Assembly (NCBI GenBank): GCA_030653035.1
Contig: JAUSAB010000043.1
Location: 1 to 45,012, forward strand
Length of the DNA: 45,012 bases
Direction: 5' to 3'
Origin: Desulfocapsaceae bacterium
Lineage (GTDB): Bacteria > Desulfobacterota > Desulfobulbia > Desulfobulbales > Desulfocapsaceae
Both the position numbers and the translations under genes were made by a program. The notes beneath the pieces are model-generated. The model made no database searches and had not been told where the DNA came from. It worked only from the letters and a program-made list of their open reading frames with translations. Within the stretch, counting starts at the first letter, position 1; each line of letters begins with the position of its first letter. Positions 16,145 through 25,518 of this stretch are shown piece after piece.

Positions 16145-17425
16145 TTACATGGCGGAGCCAGAGGCAGCACCCTGCATTTTAACCTCAACCTTCTCGGTCA
16201 GACCTGCATAGTACTCTTTCAACAGGTCAAGAACCTCGTTACGACCAAAGTGGTCAACGATCTCCTCGCCAGCGGAAAGGGCCTTACGCAGTTTGGTACC
16301 GGAAAGGATTACACGGGAAGCCTTGTCATGTGGGCAGGTACGCAGAGAAGCCATACCATCACACTCTTTACAGTAGAAGGTCCAGTCGATCTTCATTGCA
16401 CGACACTGCAGGTCTTTGCTGGTGTCACCGGTCTTGGGAATACGATCAAAGATCTCCTGGGCCTCGAACAGACCATAAAAGTCACCAACACCGGCATGGT
16501 CACGACCAATCAGCATGTTGTTGACGCCATAGTTTTGACGGAAAGTGGCATGAAGCAGGGCCTCGCGAGGACCGGCATAACGCATATCCAAAGGATATCC
16601 AGCGTTGATGACATTATCTTTCACAAAGTAGCCGTTAATCAGGATGTCAATGGCTTTAACACGAACATTGGCAGGAATATCACCAGCCTTCAGGTTACCG
16701 ATGAGAGAGTGGATCAGAACACCGTCACAAACCTCAACGGCGATCTTGGCCAGATACTCATGGGAACGATGCATGGGGTTACGCAGTTGCAGGGCAGCAA
16801 CGTTGGCCCAACCACGCTCGTCAAACATGCGGCGGGTCTGGGCTGGGGTCAGGAACACGCCAGGATACTCGACTGGGTACTCACCCTGAGAAAGAACCTT
16901 AACAGGACCAGCAAGGTTGAACTCTTTCTGAGCCATAACCATGATAACGCCTGGATGATCTTTGGGAGCGATCTCCCAGAATTTACCGCCAACAGACTCT
17001 TCACCCTGGCCGATAAAGACCTTCTCGCACTCCCAACGCTTATCAGCATCGGTCATCTCGTATTTCTCGGCAATCTTCATAGTGGCGAAGATCTCACCAT
17101 CTTTTACCAGAGCAACGTGATCGCCAAGATTGATACCAGAGGCGTCAGCTGCAGTTACGTCAAGGGTAATGGGAACGGGCCAGAAGGTGCCATCTGCCAG
17201 CTGAAAGTTCTCACAAACACCTTTCCAGTCAGCCTTGGTCATAAAGCCATCAAGAGGGCTGAAACCACCAATTCCCAGCATGATGAGATCGCCTTTGGCA
17301 CGGGCAGAAATCTCTATCTTCTTCAAGCCTTTCGCTACTGCAAGCTCTGCCTCAAGCTCTTTACCATCGAGCAAAGCACAAACCAAACCTCTTCCGCCAT
17401 GTGGTGCAACCAATTTTGAGAACAT
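16145..17425 (-). CDS. sat: Sulfate adenylyltransferase (ATP sulfurylase)
   Basis: A 426-residue ATP sulfurylase of the single-polypeptide type. It makes APS from sulfate and ATP, the activation step of dissimilatory sulfate reduction in the cytoplasm (or the reverse in sulfur oxidisers). An N-terminal PUA-like domain (residues 1-165) precedes the catalytic domain. [11 protein letters not shown] (213-223) is the nucleotide-binding HxxH motif, and GRDHAGVG near 305 follows. [18 protein letters not shown] segment could hold a structural zinc, as in related enzymes. No kinase domain is fused. The ribosome binding site GAGGAG lies five bases before the ATG. It is transcribed alone with a dedicated terminator. 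This gene is the main reason to call the host a sulfur-metabolising Desulfobacterota. Confidence 0.96.
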   Translation of the reverse strand: MFSKLVAPHGGRGLVCALLDGKELEAELAVAKGLKKIEISARAKGDLIMLGIGGFSPLDGFMTKADWKGVCENFQLADGTFWPVPITLDVTAADASGINLGDHVALVKDGEIFATMKIAEKYEMTDADKRWECEKVFIGQGEESVGGKFWEIAPKDHPGVIMVMAQKEFNLAGPVKVLSQGEYPVEYPGVFLTPAQTRRMFDERGWANVAALQLRNPMHRSHEYLAKIAVEVCDGVLIHSLIGNLKAGDIPANVRVKAIDILINGYFVKDNVINAGYPLDMRYAGPREALLHATFRQNYGVNNMLIGRDHAGVGDFYGLFEAQEIFDRIPKTGDTSKDLQCRAMKIDWTFYCKECDGMASLRTCPHDKASRVILSGTKLRKALSAGEEIVDHFGRNEVLDLLKEYYAGLTEKVEVKMQGAASGSAM

Positions 17426-17490
17426 AGGACTCCTCTTTTGTTAATTTTTTCATGAATAATAACGCCAACCCCAACCATGAAGTGGCAACT

Positions 17491-17510
17491 TAATGAACAA
17501 CCATTCATTA
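17491..17510. promoter_or_regulatory. Inverted repeat upstream of sat
   Basis: TAATGAA-N6-TTCATTA, a perfect 7-bp dyad, lies 65-85 bases upstream of the sat start codon. Spacing and symmetry suit a helix-turn-helix regulator. It does not exactly match the HcpR or Rex consensus I know, so the regulator is unassigned. Confidence 0.35.
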
Positions 17511-17556
17511 CAAACAGTCATATATATAAAGCTGTTTAAGGAAACAGTCAAGAAGA

Positions 17557-17581
17557 AAAAAGGGAATAATTTACCCTTTTT
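17557..17581 (-). terminator. Terminator after copA
   Basis: Minus strand AAAAAGGG-N9-CCCTTTTT (17581-17574 with 17564-17557) with further T downstream, 20 bases after the copA stop. The symmetric A/T flanks could also stop transcription from the other side. It separates copA from sat. Confidence 0.65.
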
Positions 17582-17600
17582 CTACCCTTTTCATTTCCTC

Positions 17601-20093
17601 TTATTTTGTTCCAAAACGCCTTAGGCGTAGTGCGTTACTGACTACCGACACCGAACTCATGGCCATAGCCGCCCCGGCAATCATCGGATTCAAACTTGGG
17701 CCGCCAAAAAGAACCAGCACACCCGCCGCCACCGGAATACCAATCACATTATAGGCAAAGGCCCAGAAAAGATTTTGGCGGATATTGCGCATCACCGCCC
17801 TTGATAAACGCAGGGCAACAATCACCCCCTCCAGGTTCCCTTTCATCAGGACGATATCCCCGGATTCGATAGCAATATCGGTGCCGGTACCCATGGCAAT
17901 CCCTACATCGGCCAAGGCCAGAGCCGGGGCATCATTGATCCCGTCGCCGACCATGGCGGTCAGCAAGCCCTGCTGCCGCAATTCCTTGATCTTGTCAGCC
18001 TTTTTATCAGGCATCACCTGGGCAATCACCTCATCAATCCCCGCCTGGGCGGCAATGGCCCGGGCCGTAATCTCCTGATCACCGGTGAGCATGATCAGGC
18101 GCAACCCCATCTGCCGCATCCGGGCCACCGCCGCCGGTACCTCCGGTTTGAGCTTATCGGCTATGGCCAGCAGGGCCGCAAAGCGGCCATCAACGGCCAG
18201 AAACAGCACCGTCTTCCCCTGCCCTGAAAGGTGGGCAACCTCGCTATCCACACCCTCCACTCCAACCTGCCTTTCTGCCAAAAGCTGCTTATTGCCCAGC
18301 AGGATTTCCTGACCATCCACCCAGCCAACAACTCCTCGGCCAGGCAGGGCCTCAAAGCTCTCAGGCTGTCTCAACTCGCATCCTTTCGCCTTCGCCGCGG
18401 CTACCAGGGCCTCGGCCAGAGGATGCTCGGAAGACTGCTCAACAGACGCCACCAGTGCAAGCAACCGTTCATCATTCTCATCATTTGCCACCTTGATCAG
18501 ATCGGTAAGCTCAGGCCGGCCATAGGTCAGAGTACCGGTCTTGTCAAAGACCAGCACTTGGATCTTTTCCGCCATCTCCAACGCCTCGCCGCTTTTGATC
18601 AGGACCCCCAGCTGCGCGCCGCGCCCGGTTCCCACCATGATTGAGGTTGGGGTGGCAAGACCCATGGCACAAGGACAGGCAATCACCATCACCGCAATAA
18701 AAAAGCGCAGGGCCACGGTGAAATCCACCTCGCCAAAAAAATACCAGGCCAGGCCGGTCAGCACCGCCACGACCATGACCACCGGCACAAAATAGAGGCT
18801 GATCCGATCCGCCATCCCGGCAATAGGAGCTTTGGAGCCTTGCGCCTCCTGCACCGTCCTGACGATCCGGGCCAGCAAAGTATCCTGCCCCACCTGCTCG
18901 GTGCGAACCTGCACCGCTCCGCTTTTATTGAGGGTGCCACAGGTAACCCGGTCCCCTTCGCCTTTGGACACCGGCAGACTCTCGCCGGTGAGCATCGACT
19001 CATCCACCACCGTTCGCCCTTTGGCAATCACTCCGTCCACGGGAATCCGCTCGCCAGGGCGCACCAGCAACACGTCTCCGGCCTCAATCTCCTCCACCAG
19101 GATCTCGGTCTGTTCCTCACCCTTGAGCAGGATGGCCTTATCCGGGGTGAGTTGCATCAACTTGGCGATGGCATCTGAGGTGTGCGATTTTGAGCGAGTC
19201 TCCAGATATTTACCCAGTGAGACCAGGGCAATCAGCACCCCTGCCGACTCAAAATAGAGATCCATGGCCAGCATCCCCAGCCTGTGCGCGTCCCCGCCCA
19301 GCATAATCTCCACCAGATTCCAGGTGGAATAGACAAAGGCGGCACCGGTACCCATGGCAATCAGGGAATCCATATTGGGCACCCGGCGCAGGAGGGCCGG
19401 AATACCGATCAGATAAAAACTCCGGCCCAGCCACATGATAGGTACCACCAGACAAAACTGGATCAGGGCAAAGCGTAAGGGATAATGATGGGGGTTAATG
19501 ACAGGCGGCAAGGGCAGCCCGAGCATCTCGCCCATGGAGATACACAGCAGGGTCGCAGCCAGCCCGAGCGACCAGAAGAGCCGCGTCTTCATGGCCGCAA
19601 GACGCAGCAGGGTCTCCTTACGTTTTCTGGCAAACTGGTCAGTCCGGGCGCTCACCGGTCGGGCCTCAAATCCCAGGTTGGCAATGGCCTCACGGATCTG
19701 GCGCTGACTGACCTGCCCCTTGCGGCACACCACTTTTCCGGTCTCGGTCACCAGATTGATCGCAACCGAGACCACCCCTGCCATCCCGGAGAGCACCTTT
19801 TCAATCCGGGTAGAACAGGCGGCACAGTGCATGCCGGTAATGGCAAGATCAAGGGTCACATCCTCGCCCTCCTCTTCCTGCTCCAGCTCAAAGCCCAAAT
19901 CCTTGACCTTACCGGCAATCAGATCAAAAGAGACAATACCGTCGTCCCAAACCAGCTCCATGGTCTCCGCCGCCAGATTAACCGCCGCCCGTTCAACCCC
20001 ATCGAGCCCCTGCACCACCCGTTCTATGCGGCTGGAACAAGCGGCACAGTGCATCCCCTTTACCGCCACGGTTCTTTTCTGATTGGGCTGCAT
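17601..20093 (-). CDS. copA: Copper-exporting P1B-type ATPase with two metal-binding domains
   Basis: An 830-residue P-type ATPase. Two N-terminal HMA domains carry GMHCAACS motifs (Cys16/19 and Cys90/93). Then come eight predicted membrane helices, the actuator motif TGES, the membrane copper site CPC in the sequence [13 protein letters not shown], the phosphorylation loop DKTGTLT, the nucleotide-domain SEHPLAEA and the hinge [11 protein letters not shown]. The C-terminal helix [18 protein letters not shown] has the Met and Ser residues typical of Cu(I) pumps. It exports Cu(I) from the cytoplasm to the periplasm, where CusCBA can remove it. It is divergent from sppA with a 235-base gap. No CsoR- or CueR-like dyad was seen upstream. 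Confidence 0.96.
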   Translation of the reverse strand: MQPNQKRTVAVKGMHCAACSSRIERVVQGLDGVERAAVNLAAETMELVWDDGIVSFDLIAGKVKDLGFELEQEEEGEDVTLDLAITGMHCAACSTRIEKVLSGMAGVVSVAINLVTETGKVVCRKGQVSQRQIREAIANLGFEARPVSARTDQFARKRKETLLRLAAMKTRLFWSLGLAATLLCISMGEMLGLPLPPVINPHHYPLRFALIQFCLVVPIMWLGRSFYLIGIPALLRRVPNMDSLIAMGTGAAFVYSTWNLVEIMLGGDAHRLGMLAMDLYFESAGVLIALVSLGKYLETRSKSHTSDAIAKLMQLTPDKAILLKGEEQTEILVEEIEAGDVLLVRPGERIPVDGVIAKGRTVVDESMLTGESLPVSKGEGDRVTCGTLNKSGAVQVRTEQVGQDTLLARIVRTVQEAQGSKAPIAGMADRISLYFVPVVMVVAVLTGLAWYFFGEVDFTVALRFFIAVMVIACPCAMGLATPTSIMVGTGRGAQLGVLIKSGEALEMAEKIQVLVFDKTGTLTYGRPELTDLIKVANDENDERLLALVASVEQSSEHPLAEALVAAAKAKGCELRQPESFEALPGRGVVGWVDGQEILLGNKQLLAERQVGVEGVDSEVAHLSGQGKTVLFLAVDGRFAALLAIADKLKPEVPAAVARMRQMGLRLIMLTGDQEITARAIAAQAGIDEVIAQVMPDKKADKIKELRQQGLLTAMVGDGINDAPALALADVGIAMGTGTDIAIESGDIVLMKGNLEGVIVALRLSRAVMRNIRQNLFWAFAYNVIGIPVAAGVLVLFGGPSLNPMIAGAAMAMSSVSVVSNALRLRRFGTK

Positions 20094-20328
20094 TTTTACA
20101 CCTCAACTCTTTTTCAACGAAAAAAATTTATTCCTTGCTCCACGACAACAGGAAAACATGATTTTATTACTTTATACATCGCGCCCTCTTTACACCACCG
20201 CAAAATTCCTTTCCAATAACAACCCACGCACCAGCAAGAAGGTTTACTTCCCGCGCCGGGATTGTTATTATCCTTATTTATTCACCTTCAGATACAAAAC
20301 CCTTTTCCCTTTTACGCTCCACACATCC

Positions 20329-22194
20329 ATGAAAAATATCTTTACTGGTGTCGCAACCCTCTTCCGCTGGATAGGAAAATTTCTTTCCACCACCCGAAGC
20401 ATCCTGGGAAATCTCTTCTTTCTCTTGATAGTGGTGATAATTCTTACCACATTTCTCTTTGAAAAAAAGCCGCCAATTATTCATAATGCCGCCCTTGTCC
20501 TTTCTCTTGCCGGCAACATCGTTGAAGAAAAACAGAACGCAAACCCTGTTTCCGAGTTGTTGGGTGAACTCAGCCAATCCAAGCAAACGCCCGCTGAAAC
20601 CCGGTTTCAGGATATCCTTGACGCCATTCACTTTGCTGCCACCGACAGCCAGATCAAATGCATCCTCCTTGATCTCCATGATCTGGGAACAGTAGGGCTC
20701 GACCAGATGCAGACCATTGGCGAGGCCCTGAACCAATTTAAAAAGAGCGGCAAAAAGGTCATTGCCGCCGAAGACTACTACCGGCAAAAGGCGTATTATC
20801 TTGCCGCCTTTGCCTCGGAGATTTACCTGAACCCCATGGGCGGTGTGGATCTCCACGGTTTTGGCGCCTATCACCTCTTCTTCCGGGAAGCCCTGGAAAA
20901 ATTACGGATCAATTACCACGTCTTTCGGGTTGGCACCTACAAATCAGCCGTTGAACCCATCTTACGTGACTCGATGTCAGGGGAATCCAAAGCACAAATG
21001 CGTGGGATGCTGACCTCGCTGTGGTCTCTCTTCACCAGCGATATCACCAGGGAACGCAAGCTCCCTGCGGACGCTATTGATCAATACGCCAATGACATCT
21101 CCGTAAAACTTACAACCGCAGGCGGCAGCACCGCTCAATTGGCCTTGGACTGCAAACTGGTGGATGGCCTCAAGACCAGAGAAGAGATCCGCGACTATCT
21201 GGCACAACAAAGCTCCGCAGCCCCTGACCGTGGATTCAGCCAGGTTTCCTTGAACGAGTACCTGCGCACCATCACCCTTTCCTATCAAACGCCACTGGTT
21301 GCATCTGCCAACACCATCGGGATCATTATCGCCGAAGGCATGATCCTTGATGGTGAGCAACCGGTGGGCACTATTGGCGGCGACACCCTGGCGGCTCTGA
21401 TCCGCAAGGCCAGGATTAACCCTGCAGTCAAGGCAGTTGTGCTGCGCGTCAACTCCGGCGGCGGCTCTGCCTTTGCCTCGGAGGTTATTCGCCAGGAAAT
21501 TCTGGAGCTGAAAAAAGCCGGCAAGCCCCTGGTGATATCCATGGGTTCTACTGCCGCCTCCGGCGGATACTGGATCGCCGCCAATGCCGATGAGATCTGG
21601 GCCTCGGCCGCGACCATCACCGGTTCCATCGGTATATTCGCGGCCATCCCTACCTTTGAGAACAGTCTGGCCGCTCTGGGTATTCATAACGACGGAGTCG
21701 GCACCACGCAACTGGCCTCCGGTCTTGACGTCAGCCGCCCTCTGGCACCACCCTTGAAGGAAGCAGTCCAGATGACCCTCAATCACGGCTACCAGCAGTT
21801 TCTCTCACTCGTGGCCAAGGGCCGCAACTTGAACGAGGGAAAAGTTGAGTCCATTGCCGAAGGACGGGTCTTCCACGGCAAAGAGGCCCAGCGTCTTGGT
21901 CTGGTGGATAAAATCGGCACCCTGGCCGACGCCATCGAGTCTGCCGCAAACAGGGCAAAAGTAAAAGAATACTCAGCAAGTTACATAGAAAAGCCACGGA
22001 CTCTCCGTGATGAAATGCTGGGACTCTTCAAGGGAGATGCCGCTGCCGCCATCCTGGGCCAAACGATGTCACAACCTGTCGCCCGGCAACTGATTCACCT
22101 GACCGCACCCTTGCGAGAGATCCTGCTCTTCAACGATCCAACGGGACTGTACGCCCATTCGCTGATTCAAGGTGCATCATTGCTTGAGCCTTGA
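20329..22194 (+). CDS. sppA: Signal peptide peptidase SppA (protease IV), 67-kDa type
   Basis: A 621-residue inner-membrane serine protease with a Ser-Lys dyad that degrades cleaved signal peptides. The start was placed at ATG 20329 (MKNIFTGVATLFRWIGKFLS) because it gives the family's usual length (about 618) and puts the single membrane helix (residues about 28-48) at the N-terminus; the frame remains open to 20083 but that part has no conserved sequence. The N-terminal repeat has YYRQKAYYLAAFASEIYLNP with the catalytic Lys. The C-terminal repeat has STAASGGYWIAANADEIWA with the catalytic Ser and the TGSIGI motif. Downstream genes follow closely (21 bases), so it may lead the plus-strand operon. 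Confidence 0.92.
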   Translation: MKNIFTGVATLFRWIGKFLSTTRSILGNLFFLLIVVIILTTFLFEKKPPIIHNAALVLSLAGNIVEEKQNANPVSELLGELSQSKQTPAETRFQDILDAIHFAATDSQIKCILLDLHDLGTVGLDQMQTIGEALNQFKKSGKKVIAAEDYYRQKAYYLAAFASEIYLNPMGGVDLHGFGAYHLFFREALEKLRINYHVFRVGTYKSAVEPILRDSMSGESKAQMRGMLTSLWSLFTSDITRERKLPADAIDQYANDISVKLTTAGGSTAQLALDCKLVDGLKTREEIRDYLAQQSSAAPDRGFSQVSLNEYLRTITLSYQTPLVASANTIGIIIAEGMILDGEQPVGTIGGDTLAALIRKARINPAVKAVVLRVNSGGGSAFASEVIRQEILELKKAGKPLVISMGSTAASGGYWIAANADEIWASAATITGSIGIFAAIPTFENSLAALGIHNDGVGTTQLASGLDVSRPLAPPLKEAVQMTLNHGYQQFLSLVAKGRNLNEGKVESIAEGRVFHGKEAQRLGLVDKIGTLADAIESAANRAKVKEYSASYIEKPRTLRDEMLGLFKGDAAAAILGQTMSQPVARQLIHLTAPLREILLFNDPTGLYAHSLIQGASLLEP

Positions 22195-22215
22195 GAGATT
22201 AAGGAATACCCGCCC

Positions 22216-23199
22216 ATGTCCTTTCCGGCCACCACCCTCCTCTCTCTCTGGCACGACCTGATCTGGCCGCTGATCCGGCTGCTTGGCTATGTTTCGCTCA
22301 GCCTTTTTCTTGCCAACCTGATCGAGTCCCTGAACTGGACCAGCAAGATTGCCGCCCTGGCCCGCCCCCTGCTGCGCCTGGGGAATCTCTCCGACATCTC
22401 AAGCGCCTCCTTCACCATGGCGCTTTTTTCCGGCATCAGCGCCAACACCATGCTCTCCGAGGCCTATGAGCAGAACAAGATCTCCCGCAAAGAGCTGATC
22501 CTGGCCAACCTGTTCAACTCCATGCCCACCTATTTCCTGCACCTGCCCACGGTCGCCTTCATCACGGCGCCGATGATCAAGGGAGCGGCCATCATCTATG
22601 TGGGCATCACCTTTAGTGCGGCTATTCTCCGCACCTTTTCCATCCTTGTTATCAGCCGTTTTATCCTCCCCAAACCGGAACGGCAAAACGACATAAAGGT
22701 GGAAGGCCCCATAGAGACAAATGGCGGCTGGAAAAGCGGCTGGAACGCCATCCTGCAAAAAAGCTGGATGCGCTTTAAAAAACGCATCCGCTCGATCATC
22801 CGCTTTACCATTCCCATCTACATCGCCATCTTCTGGCTCCACAAGGAAGGAATCTTCACCGCCATGGAAAAGATGATGGCCACCTACTTCTCTTTCCTGC
22901 CCTGGCTCACCCCTGAATCCATGGGGATCATCACCCTGCAGATTGCCGCCGAATTCACAGCCGGCCTGGCTGCGGCCGGGGCCCTGCTCCAGGCGGGCAG
23001 CATGACCTACCGGGAAATCATCCTGGCGCTTCTGGTCGGCAATATCCTTTCGTCCCCGATCCGGGCCATCCGCCACCAGTTCCCCTATTATGCCGGGATC
23101 TTCCAGCCAAAGGTGGCCGCCGAACTGATCTTTTACAACCAGATTTTCCGTATCGGCAGTCTGATGATCATGGGAAGTATCTACTTTTTCCTGTCGTAA
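22216..23199 (+). CDS. Nucleoside-recognition (Gate) domain membrane protein
   Basis: A 327-residue polytopic inner-membrane protein with about eight helices. The first third contains ALFSGISANTMLSEAYEQN and LILANLFNSMPTYFLHLP, the signature of the Gate/nucleoside-recognition fold shared with spore-maturation proteins and concentrative nucleoside transporters. The second half has a matching AEFTAGLAAAGALLQAG and LVGNILSSPIRAIRHQFPYY. The substrate is unknown. It follows sppA by 21 bases and precedes the CDP-alcohol phosphatidyltransferase by 39 bases, which suggests one transcript. A link to nucleotide or lipid transport is plausible but not shown. Confidence 0.78.
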   Translation: MSFPATTLLSLWHDLIWPLIRLLGYVSLSLFLANLIESLNWTSKIAALARPLLRLGNLSDISSASFTMALFSGISANTMLSEAYEQNKISRKELILANLFNSMPTYFLHLPTVAFITAPMIKGAAIIYVGITFSAAILRTFSILVISRFILPKPERQNDIKVEGPIETNGGWKSGWNAILQKSWMRFKKRIRSIIRFTIPIYIAIFWLHKEGIFTAMEKMMATYFSFLPWLTPESMGIITLQIAAEFTAGLAAAGALLQAGSMTYREIILALLVGNILSSPIRAIRHQFPYYAGIFQPKVAAELIFYNQIFRIGSLMIMGSIYFFLS

Positions 23200-23238
23200 A
23201 ACAGCAGATCCATACTTCTCCATGAGGACACACCTACA

Positions 23239-23787
23239 ATGAAACGCTACTTGGCCCTCATCCCCAATATCCTGTCCATGTTGCGACTGGGGCTGGCCTG
23301 CCTCTTTCCTTTCTGCCCAGAGGAGCTGTGGGTCTGGCTTATTCTCGGCAGCGGCGCCAGTGATTTTCTCGACGGCTGGTGCGCCAGACGCTGGAAAGTG
23401 GCGAGCTGGCAGGGCGGCCTGCTCGACGCCGTTGCCGACAAGATGTTCATGCTCGTGGCCCTGACGACCTTTGCCATGACCGGCAGATTCGCCGTCTGGT
23501 GGATTCCGGCCGTGATAGCCCGCGATCTGACCGTGGCCATTGCCGCCGGCTATGCAGCGCTGAACCACTCCTGGGATTCGTTTCGCAATATGGAGGCACG
23601 ATGGTCAGGCAAGCTGGCAACCGCTGGACAATTTATCCTTTTGCTCACGGTGGTCCTTTTTCCAGGGGCAATCCCGGTGGCCCTGCTGGCTACCATCCTT
23701 TGCAGCGTCTTTGCCGCCAGAGATTACGGACGACTCTTTTATCAGGCGCTCCGCCAGCGAAAAAGTCGGGTTGAAACCCGACTTTAG
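23239..23787 (+). CDS. CDP-alcohol phosphatidyltransferase family protein
   Basis: A 182-residue membrane enzyme with five to six helices. It contains the full family motif DxxDGxxARx8GxxxDxxxD: SDFLDGWCARR, then GGLLDAVADK, with the four Asp that bind metal and the CDP-lipid. The enzyme transfers a phosphatidyl or similar group from CDP-activated lipid to an alcohol acceptor (glycerol-phosphate, inositol, serine and others); the acceptor cannot be read from sequence. Length is shorter than PgsA's usual, but the motif is intact. It is sandwiched between the Gate protein and a CarS-like/phosphoesterase fusion, which suggests a shared lipid role. A hairpin overlaps its stop codon. Confidence 0.88.
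   Translation: MKRYLALIPNILSMLRLGLACLFPFCPEELWVWLILGSGASDFLDGWCARRWKVASWQGGLLDAVADKMFMLVALTTFAMTGRFAVWWIPAVIARDLTVAIAAGYAALNHSWDSFRNMEARWSGKLATAGQFILLLTVVLFPGAIPVALLATILCSVFAARDYGRLFYQALRQRKSRVETRL
23762..23785 (+). terminator. Hairpin overlapping the end of the CDP-alcohol transferase gene
   Basis: A perfect 10-bp stem AAAGTCGGGT / ACCCGACTTT with a TGAA loop covers the last codons. No U-tract follows, so it may be an mRNA-end stabiliser or a weak terminator rather than a full intrinsic terminator. Confidence 0.5.
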
Positions 23788-23883
23788 GCTGAAGGCTGAA
23801 GGCTGAAGGGAATTTTACCCAAGCCCTACTACAAACCTCACCTTCTGTCTTCAGCCTTTCACCTTCAACCTTTACCTTCAGCC
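23787..23883. repeat. Heptamer repeats in inverted arrangement
   Basis: GGCTGAA is repeated three times in tandem at 23787-23807. Its complement TTCAGCC appears at 23850-23856 and 23877-23883, with related ttcaacc and ttcacc between them. The mRNA could fold into a long imperfect hairpin between the two genes. It is too short and irregular to be a CRISPR array. Confidence 0.6.
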
Positions 23884-23901
23884 TTTTCCAAAGAAACCAG
23901 C

Positions 23902-25305
23902 ATGATCGCGGCAGCCATACCTGTTCTCTCTCTTGTTCTCTTTCTCCTGTGGGTCAACGGACTGCCGCCTTTGATCAGTATGTTCTGCGGCGACCGCTGG
24001 AACAGACCGCTTGATGGCGGCAAGGTCTGGCGAGACCAGCAACCCATCTTCGGGCCTCACAAAACCATCCGCGGCATCGTCGCCAGTCTGCTCGGGGGAA
24101 TCCTGGCCGCACATCTTCTGGGCGTTTCCTGGTGGGTCGCAGGTCTTGCCGCTCTGCTGGCCATGAGTGGCGACCTGTTATCCAGCTTTATCAAACGTCG
24201 CCGCACCCTGAAAAGCGGCACGGAAATCGTCATCCTCGACCAGATCTTCGAATCCCTGCTCCCCACCCTGTTCCTGGGGGCAATTTTAAATCTCACCTGG
24301 GGGCAGATCGCGGCTATCCAGGTCGTGTTCGTTACTATTGCCTACTGGAGTTCCCGCTTCTGGCAGTTTATTCTCAACCGGCCGCCGCTGGCCAATTACC
24401 CCCGCCAGGTGCGCTCCACGGTGCGCCTGCGTGAATGGCGAGCCTGCCACACTCCACTGGCCCGGTGGCAGTCCCTGTTTAATCTAAGCAGCTTTCTTTC
24501 TGAACAGGTCTTTCTCACCGCCGTGTTCAAAATGACCGGCCTCTACAAAAAGGGGAAGCGCAATGCCCTCAAGATCAAGGTGGTGGAAAAGACATTTTGT
24601 TTTCCAACGCTGCCTGACTCCTTTGACCAGTTCCGCATCCTTCTGCTGACCGATCTCCACCTGGATGGCCTGGGTGGCCTGACCGATACGCTCATCACTC
24701 ACATCCAAGGACTTGAGGTCGATCTCTGCCTGATCGGCGGAGATATCCGAATGTTAACCTACGGGCCCATCGCCCCCTGCCTCAGACGCCTGCGCCGCCT
24801 CCTGCCCCATGTCCGTGCCAAGGACCGCCTGCTCGGTGTTCTGGGAAATCATGATTGCCTGGAAATGACCCCGGATTTCGAAGAGGCCGGCCTGATCATG
24901 CTGATCAACGAATCATGGCCCATTGACCGCAACGGCGAACGGATCTGGGTGGTTGGCGTCGATGACCCCCATTTCTACAAAACAGCAGATGCCCAATCCG
25001 CCTTCCGTGATGTGCCGGCTCAGGCCTTTACCATCTTCCTGGCCCACTCGCCGGAGGCCTACCAACAAGCGGCACAATGCCAGGCCCAACTCTATCTCTG
25101 CGGCCACACCCACGGCGGACAGATCTGCCTGCCGGAGCGCGGCCCCATCCTCACCAACTCCCGAGCGCCCCGCTTTACCGCATCGGGGAGTTGGCAATAC
25201 CAAAACATGCAGGGCTATACCAGCCGGGGAGCTGGTCCATCCGGTATCCCCCTGCGTTTTAACTGCCCCGGCGAGATCGCGCTTATTACCCTGCGTAAAG
25301 GGTGA
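23902..25305 (+). CDS. Fusion of a CDP-archaeol-synthase-like membrane domain and a metallophosphoesterase
   Basis: A 467-residue two-domain protein. Residues 1-165 resemble CarS/DUF46, the CTP-dependent CDP-lipid synthase family: several membrane helices, PIFGPHKTIRG (49-58), SGDLLSSFIKRR (89-100) and LDQIFESLLP (112-121), which match the family's conserved KTxRG, GDxxxSFxKRR and LDQ stretches. Residues about 220-467 are a calcineurin-like phosphoesterase with all metal motifs: TDLHLDG (250-256), GGD (279-281), GNHD (315-318), HSPE and GHTHGGQ (401-407), of the YkuE/LpxG-like kind. It may both activate and hydrolyse a nucleotide-linked or phosphorylated lipid. No frameshift separates the domains. 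It follows the CDP-alcohol transferase by 114 bases. The substrate is unknown. Confidence 0.8.
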   Translation: MIAAAIPVLSLVLFLLWVNGLPPLISMFCGDRWNRPLDGGKVWRDQQPIFGPHKTIRGIVASLLGGILAAHLLGVSWWVAGLAALLAMSGDLLSSFIKRRRTLKSGTEIVILDQIFESLLPTLFLGAILNLTWGQIAAIQVVFVTIAYWSSRFWQFILNRPPLANYPRQVRSTVRLREWRACHTPLARWQSLFNLSSFLSEQVFLTAVFKMTGLYKKGKRNALKIKVVEKTFCFPTLPDSFDQFRILLLTDLHLDGLGGLTDTLITHIQGLEVDLCLIGGDIRMLTYGPIAPCLRRLRRLLPHVRAKDRLLGVLGNHDCLEMTPDFEEAGLIMLINESWPIDRNGERIWVVGVDDPHFYKTADAQSAFRDVPAQAFTIFLAHSPEAYQQAAQCQAQLYLCGHTHGGQICLPERGPILTNSRAPRFTASGSWQYQNMQGYTSRGAGPSGIPLRFNCPGEIALITLRKG

Positions 25306-25312
25306 GCTCAAG

Positions 25313-25337
25313 GCAAAAAATTCCGCTTCAGCGGAAT
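25313..25337 (-). terminator. Small hairpin with T-tract on the minus strand
   Basis: ATTCCGC-TTCA-GCGGAAT at 25320-25337 is preceded on the plus strand by six A, giving a minus-strand terminator shape. No minus-strand gene ends here, so it may act simply as a 3' structure of the plus-strand gene, which stops at 25305. Confidence 0.4.
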
Positions 25338-25518
25338 AAGCACATGCCATAAAACATGAGCTGAAAAAATGTTTCTTTATTGTCTTGCTTCCAGTACGTT
25401 ACTCTCTCCTTTTATGGTATTTTTTTATTTTTTTGGTGATGATCCAACTTCTTAAAAGAAAGAGTACTTTTTGCTCCCGTTGTTCCGAATTCACCCAAAA
25501 CATTTCACTCTCTGCCCT

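Noticed and set aside
16250-17419. Long plus-strand open frame opposite sat (389 codons)
   Set aside because: Antisense shadow of sat; no ribosome binding site or recognisable motif.
20083-20328. Upstream extension of sppA
   Set aside because: The frame is open but adds 82 non-conserved residues before the expected membrane helix; the start at 20329 gives the family's normal length.
22399-23568. Minus-strand frame across the Gate and transferase genes (389 codons)
   Set aside because: Spans two real genes in antisense, with a composition typical of shadow frames.
23787-23883. Possible CRISPR array
   Set aside because: Repeats are only seven bases, tandem without spacers, and partly inverted; no cas genes are present.
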